Shown: positions 17,115 through 27,252, numbered from the stretch's first letter. The stretch is DNA of 38,099 nt from Candidatus Allofournierella pullistercoris (GCA_018883715.1 JAHLFP010000020.1:1-38099), one strand, 5' to 3'. Notes: generated from the letters alone by a model not told the origin. Numbers and translations are program-made.

Positions 17115-19202
17115 ATGTCCATCCGATCCAAAGTGCTATTGCAATTAGAGAAAAAACCCCGGCGGGCAAAGGAACTGAAACAGATACTGGGCAATGACCG
17201 AAAGGTGAAGCACGCCCTGGATACACTGGAACAAAAAGGAAAAATTCAGAAAAAAGCCGGTGTATATTATCTGGTGAAACAGGACACCGACCCAGCTTTG
17301 CGCAAAGGCACGGTGGTAAAACTTGGTCCCACCTTTGGTTTTGTGGCACAGCAGGAGGGACAGGATATTTTTATCCCCGGTAAAGGGCTTGGAAGCGCCC
17401 TGGTGGGGGACGAGGTGCTGGTAAAACTGTTCCGTCGCCCCCGGGTGGAGGGCTCGCTGGAAGGGGAAATCATTCAGGTTACAAAGCCTCGCCAGCGGTT
17501 TGTTGGCACCATTTATCGGGAGCGGGGACGCTGTTACTTTGCACCGGACGACAGTCCTTTTCTGCTGTTAAAGGTACAGCGGGAGGACAGCGAGGGTCTG
17601 CAAACCGATGAAAAGGTGGCGGTGGAAGTGGTACACCGTGGGTTTGAGCTGGCTGGACACCGGGTGGCAGTGAAGATGCGGTTTGGCAACAGTGACAAGG
17701 CCGCCAACTGCGCAAGGGCGCTGGCCTTTGGAGCCGGGGTGGTGCAGACCTTCCCAGACGAGGTGGAACGGCAGGCGGCTCAGCTGGAGCCGGTGTCTCC
17801 TGACCAGTACCAGGGACGGCTGGACTTGCGGGACCTGCCCATCTTTACCATTGACGGCCCCTATACCAAGGATATTGACGATGCAGTGATGGTACGCCGC
17901 ACCGAAACCGGCTTTGAGCTGGGGGTACACATTGCGGACGTAAGCCACTATGTAAAGGCGGGGTCTGCCCTGGATGAGGAAGCCTTCCAGCGGGGCACCT
18001 CGGTGTATTATGCAAACCAGGTGGCACCTATGCTGCCCCGGCGGCTGTCCAATGATTTGTGCAGTTTGAATGAAAAGGTGGACCGACTGGCCCTATCCTG
18101 CATTATGCAACTGGACGAGCAGGGGCGGCTGGTGGACTATCGCTTTGCAAAATCCGTCATCCAAAGCCGGGTGAAAGGTGTCTATGGCGAACTGAACACC
18201 CTGCTGGAACAGGGAGAGCAAGCGCCCCAGGAACTGCACGAAAAGTATGCCCAGGTGAAGGAGCAACTGCCCTGGATGAAGGAATTGTACCAGCACCGCA
18301 CCCGGTTGCGCCGTGAGCGAAACGGAATTGAACTGGAAAGCCGGGAAAGCAAGCTGATTCTGGACGAGCAGGAGCGTTGCGTTCAGGTAGTCTGCGCCCA
18401 GCGGGGCACAAGCGAAGCCATGATTGAGGAATTCATGTTGCTGGCAAACCAGTGCGCCGCATCCCTGGCAAAGGAAAAGGGCTTGCCTTTTGTTTACCGT
18501 GTACACGAAGAGCCGGAGGCCCAACGGGTGGAGCGTCTGCGGGCGGTTCTCCGTGTCTGCGGATTGCCGGACCACTTTGCAGGTCAGGTTCCCACCCAGC
18601 GAGAGCTGTGCGACCTGCTGGAACAAACCAAAGGAACCCAGTTGGAGCCGGTGGTGCATATCAGCGTACTGCGCAGCATGGCAAAGGCCTGCTACCAGCC
18701 CAATCCCAAGGGTCACTTTGGCCTGGCTTTGGAGGATTATGCCCACTTTACAAGCCCCATCCGGCGCTATCCCGACCTTGCCATTCACCGGGTGCTTACC
18801 GATTATCTGGCAGGTGTAAGCCAGCAGGAGCTGGAGCGGCGGTACACCCAGTTTGTTCAGCAAGCCAGCACCCAGTCCAGCGCAAAAGAGATAAGTGCCA
18901 TGCAACTGGAACGCCGTGTGGAGGATTGCTACAAGGCGGAGTGCATGCACCAGCACCTGGGCGAGGAATGGCCGGGGGTTATCAGCGGTGTGGCCAAGCA
19001 GGGCCTTTATGTGGAACTGGAAAACACGGTGGAGGGCCTGGTGCACAGCGAGAGCCTTTGCCGCAGTGAGCCGGTTCTGGTGGAGGGGGTTCGACTGCTG
19101 GACCCCCAGACCGGAAATCAGTGGAGTCTTGGCGACAAGGTAATGGTCCGCATTACCCGCACGGATGTACCCGGCGGTCATGTGGATTTAAGCTTGGTGT
19201 AA
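17115..19202 (+). CDS. rnr: Ribonuclease R
   Basis: Processive 3'-to-5' exoribonuclease of the RNase II/RNB family that degrades structured RNA, including rRNA and tmRNA-tagged messages. Domains: N-terminal winged helix (about 1-55), cold-shock domains (about 65-200), RNB catalytic domain with TKDIDDAVMV (about 250-260, the Mg-binding aspartates), and a C-terminal S1 domain (about 615-695). 695 aa is normal. The usual downstream neighbours smpB and ssrA (tmRNA) are not here; an unrelated transporter follows 45 nt later. I see no clear promoter between the secG terminator and the ATG at 17115, so its transcription start is unresolved. Confidence 0.94.
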   Translation: MSIRSKVLLQLEKKPRRAKELKQILGNDRKVKHALDTLEQKGKIQKKAGVYYLVKQDTDPALRKGTVVKLGPTFGFVAQQEGQDIFIPGKGLGSALVGDEVLVKLFRRPRVEGSLEGEIIQVTKPRQRFVGTIYRERGRCYFAPDDSPFLLLKVQREDSEGLQTDEKVAVEVVHRGFELAGHRVAVKMRFGNSDKAANCARALAFGAGVVQTFPDEVERQAAQLEPVSPDQYQGRLDLRDLPIFTIDGPYTKDIDDAVMVRRTETGFELGVHIADVSHYVKAGSALDEEAFQRGTSVYYANQVAPMLPRRLSNDLCSLNEKVDRLALSCIMQLDEQGRLVDYRFAKSVIQSRVKGVYGELNTLLEQGEQAPQELHEKYAQVKEQLPWMKELYQHRTRLRRERNGIELESRESKLILDEQERCVQVVCAQRGTSEAMIEEFMLLANQCAASLAKEKGLPFVYRVHEEPEAQRVERLRAVLRVCGLPDHFAGQVPTQRELCDLLEQTKGTQLEPVVHISVLRSMAKACYQPNPKGHFGLALEDYAHFTSPIRRYPDLAIHRVLTDYLAGVSQQELERRYTQFVQQASTQSSAKEISAMQLERRVEDCYKAECMHQHLGEEWPGVISGVAKQGLYVELENTVEGLVHSESLCRSEPVLVEGVRLLDPQTGNQWSLGDKVMVRITRTDVPGGHVDLSLV

Positions 19203-19247
19203 CATACCAAGCAGGAACAAGCAAACCAATAAAAAGGAAGCAAATCA

Positions 19248-20444
19248 ATGAAACAGGAAAATCGAATTCAGCTGGCGGTTGCCGCCTTCTGCTTTGTAAA
19301 CTTAATGTATATAGTGCCCTCTGTGGCGGTGTCCGGCATGGTGGCGGCCTTTCATGACCAGCCCCAGTCCAAGGTGTTACTGCTTTTGACACTGCCCAAC
19401 CTGACCGGCATCATCGGCGTATTGGCAGAGCCCTTTTTGGAGCGGTGGCTCAGCCGTAAACACATCTGCTTGATGGCACTGTCCTTCTTTTTAGTGCCCG
19501 GCGCAATCAGTTTTGTGGTACACAACCAACTGGACGTGCTGGTTGCTTGCAGTGTGTTTATGGGAATTGCCTACGGATTGCAGTCCACCGTGTTCCCCCT
19601 TGTGGTCAGCTCGTATTTTAACGAGCCGAAACGCAGTCAGGTAATGGGCATTGCCACCGGCGCCATGCAGTTTGGACGAATGGCGACTACCTTGGTGGCT
19701 GGTGTGCTGGCTGGCTTTGAGTGGTATATGGTGTACCTTTGCTTTGCTGTGGTGCTGGTACCCATGGTGCTTGTATATTTCTGCCTGCCTGGAGAAAAGA
19801 AAGGCCAGCAGTCTGAAGAAGGCCATCAGCGGGATGCTGTCTGCATGCCCGGTGTGATTCGTCTGGCTTTGGTAGGCTTCTGCTTTGCATCCTTCTATTT
19901 TGTGGTAAACACCCATACTTCCCTGTACATCGAGGAAAACAGTCTGGGTGGCACTGCTGTAACAGGTGTGGTTACCGCAGTGGGGAGCATCGCCGCCACC
20001 GTGGTTGCGGCGGCCTTTGGTTGGTTGCAGCGCTATACTGGACGCTACACCATGGCGGCTTCTCTGTTGGTGACTGGTGTTGGTTATCTGATTTCCACCG
20101 TCTGGGTTAGCCTCCCCGGCGCCATTGCCGCCATGGTAGGCGCCAGTGCGGGTATCGGCCTGTTCTGCCCCTGCTTGATGGTGGGCTTTGCCCGGTATTC
20201 CAGCGGTCGATACCTTTCCATCGTAACATCGGCCGTGCTCACCGTGGTGAACGTGGGCTATTTTGTCTCTCCCTATCTGGTGGAATGGGTGGCATCCCCG
20301 CTGGGCAACAGTGCTCAGATGATTTTTGCCACCGCAGGCGGACTGGCACTTGCAGTTGCGGCAGTATCTGCCATTGCCAACTGGAAAGCCCCCTTGCAAT
20401 CCATTGACACCCAGGTTCGGACTGCCACAGAGGTGGAGGTATGA
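19248..20444 (+). CDS. MFS transporter
   Basis: Predicted 12-helix major facilitator superfamily permease, 398 aa, inner membrane, substrate unknown. The N-terminal half shows six hydrophobic segments (about 8-25, 40-60, 72-90, 95-115, 132-150, 158-178), then a short charged central loop (about 183-200, Glu/Gln/Lys-rich), then six more. A Cys-containing segment, GLFCPCLMVG, is in the second half. AAAGGAAGC precedes the ATG. The stop overlaps the start of the Crp/Fnr gene by 4 nt (ATGA), so the regulator probably controls the transporter or responds to its substrate. Drug versus metabolite transport cannot be told from the sequence. Confidence 0.85.
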   Translation: MKQENRIQLAVAAFCFVNLMYIVPSVAVSGMVAAFHDQPQSKVLLLLTLPNLTGIIGVLAEPFLERWLSRKHICLMALSFFLVPGAISFVVHNQLDVLVACSVFMGIAYGLQSTVFPLVVSSYFNEPKRSQVMGIATGAMQFGRMATTLVAGVLAGFEWYMVYLCFAVVLVPMVLVYFCLPGEKKGQQSEEGHQRDAVCMPGVIRLALVGFCFASFYFVVNTHTSLYIEENSLGGTAVTGVVTAVGSIAATVVAAAFGWLQRYTGRYTMAASLLVTGVGYLISTVWVSLPGAIAAMVGASAGIGLFCPCLMVGFARYSSGRYLSIVTSAVLTVVNVGYFVSPYLVEWVASPLGNSAQMIFATAGGLALAVAAVSAIANWKAPLQSIDTQVRTATEVEV

Positions 20445-21127
20445 AAGAGAAGGTAACCCCTGAACGGTATGACTCTTACCTAGAGCCATTTGGCTTGACG
20501 CTGGAACAGTTGCCGGATATTAGCATCCGGGACTATCAAAAGGGGGAGTACCTGTGCCAGCAGGGACACCCCATGACCCATCTTTTGTTACTGGTGGAGG
20601 GCCGGGTGAAGGTGTGTGCCATTGGCCCAGCCGCAAAGACCCTGCTGTTTTGCTACAACGAACCGGGAGCTTTGATTGGCGAGGTGGAGCTGATGACCCA
20701 GGAACCTGCCAGCAGTACCCTGCAAGCCGCAGGGCCGGTACGCTGTCTTTCCATCCCGCTGGAGCAATACCGCCCCATTCTGCAAGGCAACATCCAGTTC
20801 ATGAACCGGATTGCCCTGATGATGGCTCGCATTGTGGCACGCAACAGCATCAATGATTCTTTTAATATTCTCCTGCCGCTGGATACCCGGCTGAGAGCCT
20901 ATCTGTTCCTGAACAGCAGGGATGGGGTGTTTTCGGGACGATTGACCGAAACGGCGGAATATCTGGGGGTTAGTTATCGCCATCTTTTGCGTACCCTGAA
21001 TGAGCTTTGTAGCAAAGGTGACCTGCGAAAGCTGAACCGAGGCTATCGCCTGGAGCGTCCGGAAGCGTTTCAATCTGCCTTGGAAGAGGGAGATTGGAGT
21101 GCCCAAAACGACCCCTTCCCCAAATAA
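20441..21127 (+). CDS. Crp/Fnr-family transcriptional regulator
   Basis: 228-aa cyclic-nucleotide-binding-fold regulator, resembling the YeiL-like branch. The N-terminal beta-roll (about 20-120) contains YLCQQGHPMTHLLLLVEGRVKV and GALIGEVEL; a dimerisation helix (about 120-150) follows; the C-terminal helix-turn-helix (about 165-205) has LTETAEYLGVSYRHLLRTL. The N-terminus has no Fnr-type run of cysteines, so an iron-sulfur oxygen sensor is unlikely. It is translationally coupled to the MFS gene (4-nt overlap), and a strong hairpin terminator follows the stop. Ligand and target operators are unknown. Confidence 0.85.
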   Translation: MKEKVTPERYDSYLEPFGLTLEQLPDISIRDYQKGEYLCQQGHPMTHLLLLVEGRVKVCAIGPAAKTLLFCYNEPGALIGEVELMTQEPASSTLQAAGPVRCLSIPLEQYRPILQGNIQFMNRIALMMARIVARNSINDSFNILLPLDTRLRAYLFLNSRDGVFSGRLTETAEYLGVSYRHLLRTLNELCSKGDLRKLNRGYRLERPEAFQSALEEGDWSAQNDPFPK

Positions 21128-21128
21128 G

Positions 21129-21175
21129 AACTACCCCAGCCGTACAATGTGTATGGCTGGGGTAGTTTGCTTTGT
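21129..21175 (+). terminator. Terminator after the Crp/Fnr gene
   Basis: A 17-bp stem, AACTACCCCAGCCGTAC (21129-21145) with GTATGGCTGGGGTAGTT (21151-21167), one G-U pair, 5-nt loop, followed by the weak T-rich stretch TGCTTTG. It starts 2 nt after the stop. Confidence 0.8.
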
Positions 21176-21272
21176 GGAATTTTCAGCACTGTGGAATACA
21201 CTGGAACATAATGGACAAAACTGGTTGCATACCATTGAAAGGGATGCAAACACAGAAAAGGAGTGTACAACC

Positions 21273-21554
21273 ATGGAAGCAGTGATGAAAAAAACTCCGG
21301 TATGGACACGGCTGGCACGGTGGCTGGTGGGCACACAAAGCCAAGAGGCCGATGATAAGCGGGCAAGTTTGCCCAGCCTGGAACAGGAACTGCGAGACTG
21401 TCTGGAGCAGATGCGCCACAACGAACAGCGGTTTGACATGGAACTGGAACCGGAGTTAATTGAAGAGGTGATTTATGAATATCAAGCCCTGCAAAGTCGA
21501 TACCGATACTTACAACGCAAAGCCAGGGCAAACAATTTGAGGGCGATTTTATGA
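21273..21554 (+). CDS. DUF2508 (YaaL) family protein
   Basis: 93-aa cytoplasmic protein of unknown function. Residues 25-93 match the DUF2508/YaaL pattern: LEQELRDCLEQM, ELEPELIEEVIYEYQALQSRYRYL, QRKAR. It is helical and charged, without membrane segments. The open frame extends back to 21099 inside the previous gene, but the ATG at 21273 has AAGGAG (21258-21263) 9 nt upstream and is the likely start. It overlaps bofA by 4 nt. yaaL and bofA are also neighbours in Bacillus, where recR precedes them; recR is absent here. Confidence 0.8.
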   Translation: MEAVMKKTPVWTRLARWLVGTQSQEADDKRASLPSLEQELRDCLEQMRHNEQRFDMELEPELIEEVIYEYQALQSRYRYLQRKARANNLRAIL

Positions 21555-21841
21555 AGGCGGCTTGGCAGATGCCCGGTTGGGATGCCGCTCCATGGATTTT
21601 GCTGGTGGTGGTTGTGTGGTGGCTGGTTAGCCGGGCGGCGGCCCACACCGGAAAGCCGATACAGGCCACGCTCTGGTCTGCTTGCTCCGGGCTTGCAGGG
21701 ATTGGAATGGTGAATTTGTTGGCTCCGGTCACGGCTGTGGTGCTTCCTCTTAACTGGCTGACCTGTATTTGCGGGGTGTTGCTTGGAATTCCCGGTGTAA
21801 TCACCTTGCTTCTGCTTCGGGTGCTGTTGCATGTGGCATAG
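21551..21841 (+). CDS. bofA: BofA-like pro-sigma-K processing inhibitor family protein
   Basis: 96-aa small membrane protein. In Bacillus, BofA holds the SpoIVFB protease inactive in the mother cell until sigma-K is needed. Here there are three hydrophobic segments (about 13-30, 42-62, 66-93) and the family's C-terminal features: an LNWLTCICGV segment followed by LGIPGV. It is coupled to the DUF2508 gene through a 4-nt overlap, the same pairing as Bacillus yaaL-bofA, which supports the assignment. Whether this organism sporulates cannot be judged from the window. Confidence 0.75.
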   Translation: MKAAWQMPGWDAAPWILLVVVVWWLVSRAAAHTGKPIQATLWSACSGLAGIGMVNLLAPVTAVVLPLNWLTCICGVLLGIPGVITLLLLRVLLHVA

Positions 21842-21897
21842 ATGTAAGATGGGGCAGTAGGAAAGAGCCGTGCGGGCTGTATTGGATAGAAAGAATC

Positions 21898-21939
21898 AAA
21901 AAGGGCATTTCCTGTTACATCGCAGGAAATGCCCTTTTT
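21898..21939. terminator. Bidirectional terminator between bofA and rnpB
   Basis: Perfect 17-bp stem, AAAAAGGGCATTTCCTG (21898-21914) with CAGGAAATGCCCTTTTT (21923-21939), 8-nt loop. It has A and T runs at both ends, so it can terminate bofA on the plus strand and RNase P RNA on the minus strand. Confidence 0.93.
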
Positions 21940-21943
21940 GAAA

Positions 21944-23910
<1,967 letters not shown>

Positions 23911-23958
23911 GTAAAATAAAGTGTGGTTTTTTGCGGTAAGCAGCAGAAAATCCACCCC

Positions 23959-23994
23959 AGCGGAGCAGAGTTTTTCTGCTCCGCTTTTTCTTTT
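23959..23994 (+). terminator. Terminator of gdhA
   Basis: AGCGGAGCAGA (23959-23969), loop GTTTT, TCTGCTCCGCT (23975-23985), then TTTTCTTTT. Perfect 11-bp stem. Confidence 0.93.
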
Positions 23995-24054
23995 ATCATC
24001 AGGCTTATTTCAGAATAACAGGAGGAGTTACCAGTTTAGTTTGGGGTGTCAAGG

Positions 24055-24084
24055 TTGCACAAAAACTGGAAACTGTGGTATAAT
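24055..24084 (+). promoter_or_regulatory. Promoter of the RluA-type gene
   Basis: TTGCAC (24055-24060), 18-nt spacer, TATAAT (24079-24084), preceded by TGG (extended -10). It lies 35 nt before the ATG at 24119. Confidence 0.75.
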
Positions 24085-24118
24085 CCAAAAGAATCCTGTC
24101 ACACAAGGGGGACAAGGA

Positions 24119-24985
24119 ATGGAACTTGTGTTTGTGGTTTCCCGTGAAATGGATGGGATGTGTCTGCGTGATTTTCTGCGCAACCAAGGGGTATCCGCTA
24201 CCCTAATCAAAGCGGTGAAATACAAAACAAATGGGTTTTGGATGGATGGAAAACCAGTTCGCACCTGCGATGCTGTGATAGTAGGGCAGAGGGTGCGGTT
24301 TTCCCTCCCGCCAGAGCAGGATACCACGGTGGAGGCAGAGGATATTCCCTGTACCATCGTGTACGAAAGCGACCATGTAATGGTGCTGGAAAAACCTGCG
24401 GGCATGGCGGTGCATCCTACCCTGAATTATACCAATGGAACCTTAGCCAATGCCTATATGGGGCTGTTAGAAAAACGGGGAGAAAAGGGTGTTTTCCGTC
24501 CGGTGAATCGACTGGACAAGGATACCTCTGGCCTTGTGCTCTGTGCAAAAAATGCCTATGCCGCTCCCATCTTGGCAGCCAGCGCAAAGAAGATTTACCG
24601 GGCGATTTTGGGCGGTGTATTGCCCAGTCCCCAGGGCGTGATTGAAGCGCCCATCGCAAGGGCGGAAGATAGCATCATTTTGCGACGGGTGCATCCAGAT
24701 GGCAAACCCAGCCGCACCGAATACCAGCAGGAGGCTGTAACTCAGCAGGAACTGTCCCTTGTGGCGGCAAAACCTGTAACAGGAAGAACTCACCAACTGC
24801 GGGTGCATTTTGCCCATATGGGTTGCCCCTTGGAGGGGGACGAGCTGTATGGTGGCAAGCGGGATAGAATCCACCGCCATGCTTTGCATTGCAGTGAGAT
24901 GTGGTTCACCGAGCCTGCCACGGGACAAACGGTCTGGCTTACCAGCAGTTTGCCGCCGGATATGCAGGCGCTTTTGGACGAGTGA
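24119..24985 (+). CDS. RluA-family pseudouridine synthase
   Basis: Converts specific uridines in rRNA or tRNA to pseudouridine. An S4-like RNA-binding region (about 8-65; LRDFLRNQGVSATLIKAVK, MDGKPVRTCDAV) precedes the catalytic domain, which has the motif VNRLDKDTSGLV with catalytic D133, VLEKPAGMAVHP upstream and TGRTHQLRVHFAHMG later. 288 aa fits the RluD/YlyB branch; the exact target cannot be assigned. The frame stays open back to 23921, but the ATG at 24119 has AAGGGGG (24105-24111) 7 nt upstream and lies downstream of its own promoter. Confidence 0.9.
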   Translation: MELVFVVSREMDGMCLRDFLRNQGVSATLIKAVKYKTNGFWMDGKPVRTCDAVIVGQRVRFSLPPEQDTTVEAEDIPCTIVYESDHVMVLEKPAGMAVHPTLNYTNGTLANAYMGLLEKRGEKGVFRPVNRLDKDTSGLVLCAKNAYAAPILAASAKKIYRAILGGVLPSPQGVIEAPIARAEDSIILRRVHPDGKPSRTEYQQEAVTQQELSLVAAKPVTGRTHQLRVHFAHMGCPLEGDELYGGKRDRIHRHALHCSEMWFTEPATGQTVWLTSSLPPDMQALLDE

Positions 24986-25043
24986 ACAGGGCGCAGTTTA
25001 CAGCTCTAAATTTTGAAAAAACGATGAAAAAACTGGCAGAAGA

Positions 25044-25071
25044 TTGCCCGTTTTCGTGCATTTGGTATAAT
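25044..25071 (+). promoter_or_regulatory. Promoter of the M23 peptidase gene
   Basis: TTGCCC (25044-25049), 16-nt spacer, TATAAT (25066-25071) with an extended -10 TGG. It is 27 nt before the start codon, so the leader is short. Confidence 0.7.
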
Positions 25072-25097
25072 GGATTCATAAACCAGAAAAGGAGGCG

Positions 25098-26924
25098 TTG
25101 AAGCTGGCTACTTTAGAACAGGTTTCCGCACAGGAAACACAGCATACGCAACCAGCAGGTTCTCCGCCGGAGGGCAAAGGCCCTGGCTGGTGGAAACAAT
25201 GGAAAGACAAACTTTGGACCATGGCAAAACCATGGGTGGAACGGGCCAAAAAACACCCGGAAACCCCGGTTGTGGGACAATTTTTATATGATATTGGCTT
25301 TTGGGGAGAGTACACCGCCCGCAGTGGGGTGAAATCCTTCCGCCGTGCCATTCGCAAAATCATTCAATGGCTGACCTGGCTTGTAAAAACTGTGGGCGGC
25401 TGGATTGCAAAGACTGCCAAAGGTGTGGTGGGGGAGCTGATTGCCCCCTTTACCCGCATGGCAAGTGGTGTGCACAACATCCGCCAGCGGATGCAGGAGC
25501 GTTATCAGGAAAAAGGTGTCCTCAGCGCAATGCTGGGCGGCGGCGAATACTTCCTGTCCGGTGTGCGTCGCTATACTCCGCTTTTGTATCGGGCGGCGGC
25601 CTATGTTATCCCTCTGCTGGCCCTGGGTGTCTTTGTTTACACCGTGGACACGGTTACGAATTATAACTACGTCCTGGCGGTGGAAGTGGATGGCTCGGTG
25701 GTGGGCTATGTTCAAACCGAGCAGGTATTTGACTCCGCCAAAAACGAGGTGGCTCAGCGTATCCGCTATGTGGCGGACGATGAGGAAAAATGGACCATCG
25801 AACCCAGTTATCGCATTGCGATTGGTGAGCAGGTCATGGACGAAAACCAGATGGCGGACCAAATTTTGCAGGTGTCCAGTGCGGACATCAGCGAAGCCAC
25901 CGCCCTCTATGTAAACGACCAACTGGTGGCTGTTACCACCGAGGGAGATGCACTGCGCCAGGAATTGGATGATATGATTTCTCCCTATGTGCAACCGGAT
26001 AACTCCAACCTGGTGGTGGAATTTACGAAGGATGTTCGCACCGAAGATGGTCTTTATATGACCAGCTCCATTGTGCCGTTGCAAAACATTCTGGATATCC
26101 TGCACGGCGATGAGCAGGGAGCGATTACTTATGTGGTGCAGTCCGGTGATACTCCCTGGGTGGTTGCAGGTACGTTTGGTATCTCGGTGGATGAACTGGT
26201 TGCCATGAACCCCCATGTGGACTTTGAAAAGGGCTTCCACCCCGGCGATGAACTGCTCATCAGCCAGGCCATGCCCTTCTTGCAGGTACGCCGCACCTTG
26301 ACCGAGGTTCGCACCGAGCCTATTCCTTTCAAAACGGTGGAAGAGAAGGACGAGGAAATGAATTTCGGCACCCAAAAAGTGGCTCAGGAAGGTGTGGAAG
26401 GCGTCAGCCAGATTACCGAACAAAAGGTATTCTATGGCGATTCTCAGACCCCGAGCTCTGTGGTGGAAATCGAGCGGATTACCATCCAGGAGCCCCAGGA
26501 TAAAATCATTAAGATCGGTGCAAAAGCTTCCAACGGTGATATTGTGGAAACTGCAACCGGAAGCCTGCTGTGGCCTGTACCCAGCTATACCTATGTAAGT
26601 CGCTGGATGAGCAGCTATCATAAGGGCGCGGATATTTGTGCGCCTTACGGTGTGCCGGTTCTGGCGGCAGACAGTGGCCAGGTTATAACAGCCGGATGGC
26701 ACCATGACTATGGCAACTATGTGGTGATTAACCATGGCAATGGTATGCGTACCTTGTATGCCCACAACAGCCGTCTGAATGTAACCGTAGGCCAGTCGGT
26801 ACGGCAGGGTGATGTGATTGCGGCAGTTGGTTCCACTGGTGACTCCAGCGGTAACCACGTTCACTTTGAGATTTACCTGAATGGTTCTCTGGTAAGTGCT
26901 CGTAACTACTTCCCCAATAAGTAA
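25098..26924 (+). CDS. Membrane-anchored LysM-G5-M23 metallopeptidase
   Basis: Predicted cell-wall hydrolase, probably a peptidoglycan endopeptidase acting at the cell surface. In order: a basic, Trp-rich cytoplasmic N-terminus of about 160 residues; one transmembrane helix (about 162-183); an extracellular region; LysM (about 343-390; YVVQSGDTPWVVAGTFGIS); a G5 domain (about 395-475); and a C-terminal M23 domain (about 490-605) with zinc ligands H508 and D512 (HKGAD), H556 (YAH) and H587/H589 (HVH). All catalytic residues are present. The start is uncertain: TTG 25098 is only 2 nt after GGAGG, whereas CTG 25104 is 8 nt after it. The large cytoplasmic part is unusual for a secreted hydrolase. 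Confidence 0.9.
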   Translation: MKLATLEQVSAQETQHTQPAGSPPEGKGPGWWKQWKDKLWTMAKPWVERAKKHPETPVVGQFLYDIGFWGEYTARSGVKSFRRAIRKIIQWLTWLVKTVGGWIAKTAKGVVGELIAPFTRMASGVHNIRQRMQERYQEKGVLSAMLGGGEYFLSGVRRYTPLLYRAAAYVIPLLALGVFVYTVDTVTNYNYVLAVEVDGSVVGYVQTEQVFDSAKNEVAQRIRYVADDEEKWTIEPSYRIAIGEQVMDENQMADQILQVSSADISEATALYVNDQLVAVTTEGDALRQELDDMISPYVQPDNSNLVVEFTKDVRTEDGLYMTSSIVPLQNILDILHGDEQGAITYVVQSGDTPWVVAGTFGISVDELVAMNPHVDFEKGFHPGDELLISQAMPFLQVRRTLTEVRTEPIPFKTVEEKDEEMNFGTQKVAQEGVEGVSQITEQKVFYGDSQTPSSVVEIERITIQEPQDKIIKIGAKASNGDIVETATGSLLWPVPSYTYVSRWMSSYHKGADICAPYGVPVLAADSGQVITAGWHHDYGNYVVINHGNGMRTLYAHNSRLNVTVGQSVRQGDVIAAVGSTGDSSGNHVHFEIYLNGSLVSARNYFPNK

Positions 26925-26955
26925 CACTATTTCCCAGATTGTTACCAAAAAGGCC

Positions 26956-26984
26956 TTGCATCCAGTGGTGAAAACTGGTATGAT
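26956..26984 (+). promoter_or_regulatory. Promoter just upstream of the murA leader region
   Basis: TTGCAT (26956-26961), 17-nt spacer, TATGAT (26979-26984), with TGG before the -10. It lies between the M23 stop and its terminator; a start near 26991 would put a hairpin at the very 5' end of the transcript. Confidence 0.55.
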
Positions 26985-26985
26985 T

Positions 26986-27022
26986 AACCTCGGATTCTAA
27001 TCGGTTGGAATCCGAGGTTTTC
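26986..27022 (+). terminator. Terminator of the M23 peptidase gene
   Basis: AACCTCGGATTC (26986-26997) pairs perfectly with GAATCCGAGGTT (27008-27019), followed by TTC and more Ts. 12-bp stem. Confidence 0.85.
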
Positions 27023-27027
27023 TTGCT

Positions 27028-27109
27028 CTCCAGGACTTCTTCAAGGAAGAAGGCTGCGAGGGTACTTTTGTATACGGAAACGTTACAAAAGAAAGGGGGA
27101 ATTGGCCCC
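27028..27109 (+). other. Three consecutive hairpins, possible noncoding RNA or murA leader element
   Basis: The 328-nt gap between the M23 gene and murA holds no gene I can support. It contains three hairpins in about 80 nt. First, CTCCAG..CTTCTTC/GAAGAAG..CTG.GAG (27028-27060), about 13 bp with small internal loops. Second, TTTTGTA.ACG, tetraloop GAAA, CGTTACAAAA (27066-27090), 10 bp with one bulged T. Third, GGGG/CCCC (27095-27098 with 27106-27109). A promoter at 26956-26984 could transcribe it; murA has its own promoter further down. No match to a known RNA family is evident to me. Confidence 0.4.
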
Positions 27110-27158
27110 GTCGTGGTGTATAGTTGTTACAAAATAAGCAAATAATAGCTTTGCCCAC

Positions 27159-27187
27159 TTTTCATATGTGAAATTTTGGTGTATAAT
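27159..27187 (+). promoter_or_regulatory. Promoter of murA
   Basis: TTTTCA (27159-27164), 17-nt spacer, TATAAT (27182-27187). The -35 overlaps a short inverted repeat, TTTCA-TATG-TGAAA (27160-27173), which could be an operator. Confidence 0.6.
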
Positions 27188-27252
27188 GAAACAACTGTGA
27201 TGCCAATTTGAGGCGTGGGCCTCCCAAGTGCGCACAAAGGAGAGTTTTAGAG

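Noticed and set aside
27028..27109. The murA upstream hairpins as SRP RNA
   Set aside because: The GAAGAAGGCTG run is only superficially similar; the conserved SRP apical domain sequence is missing.
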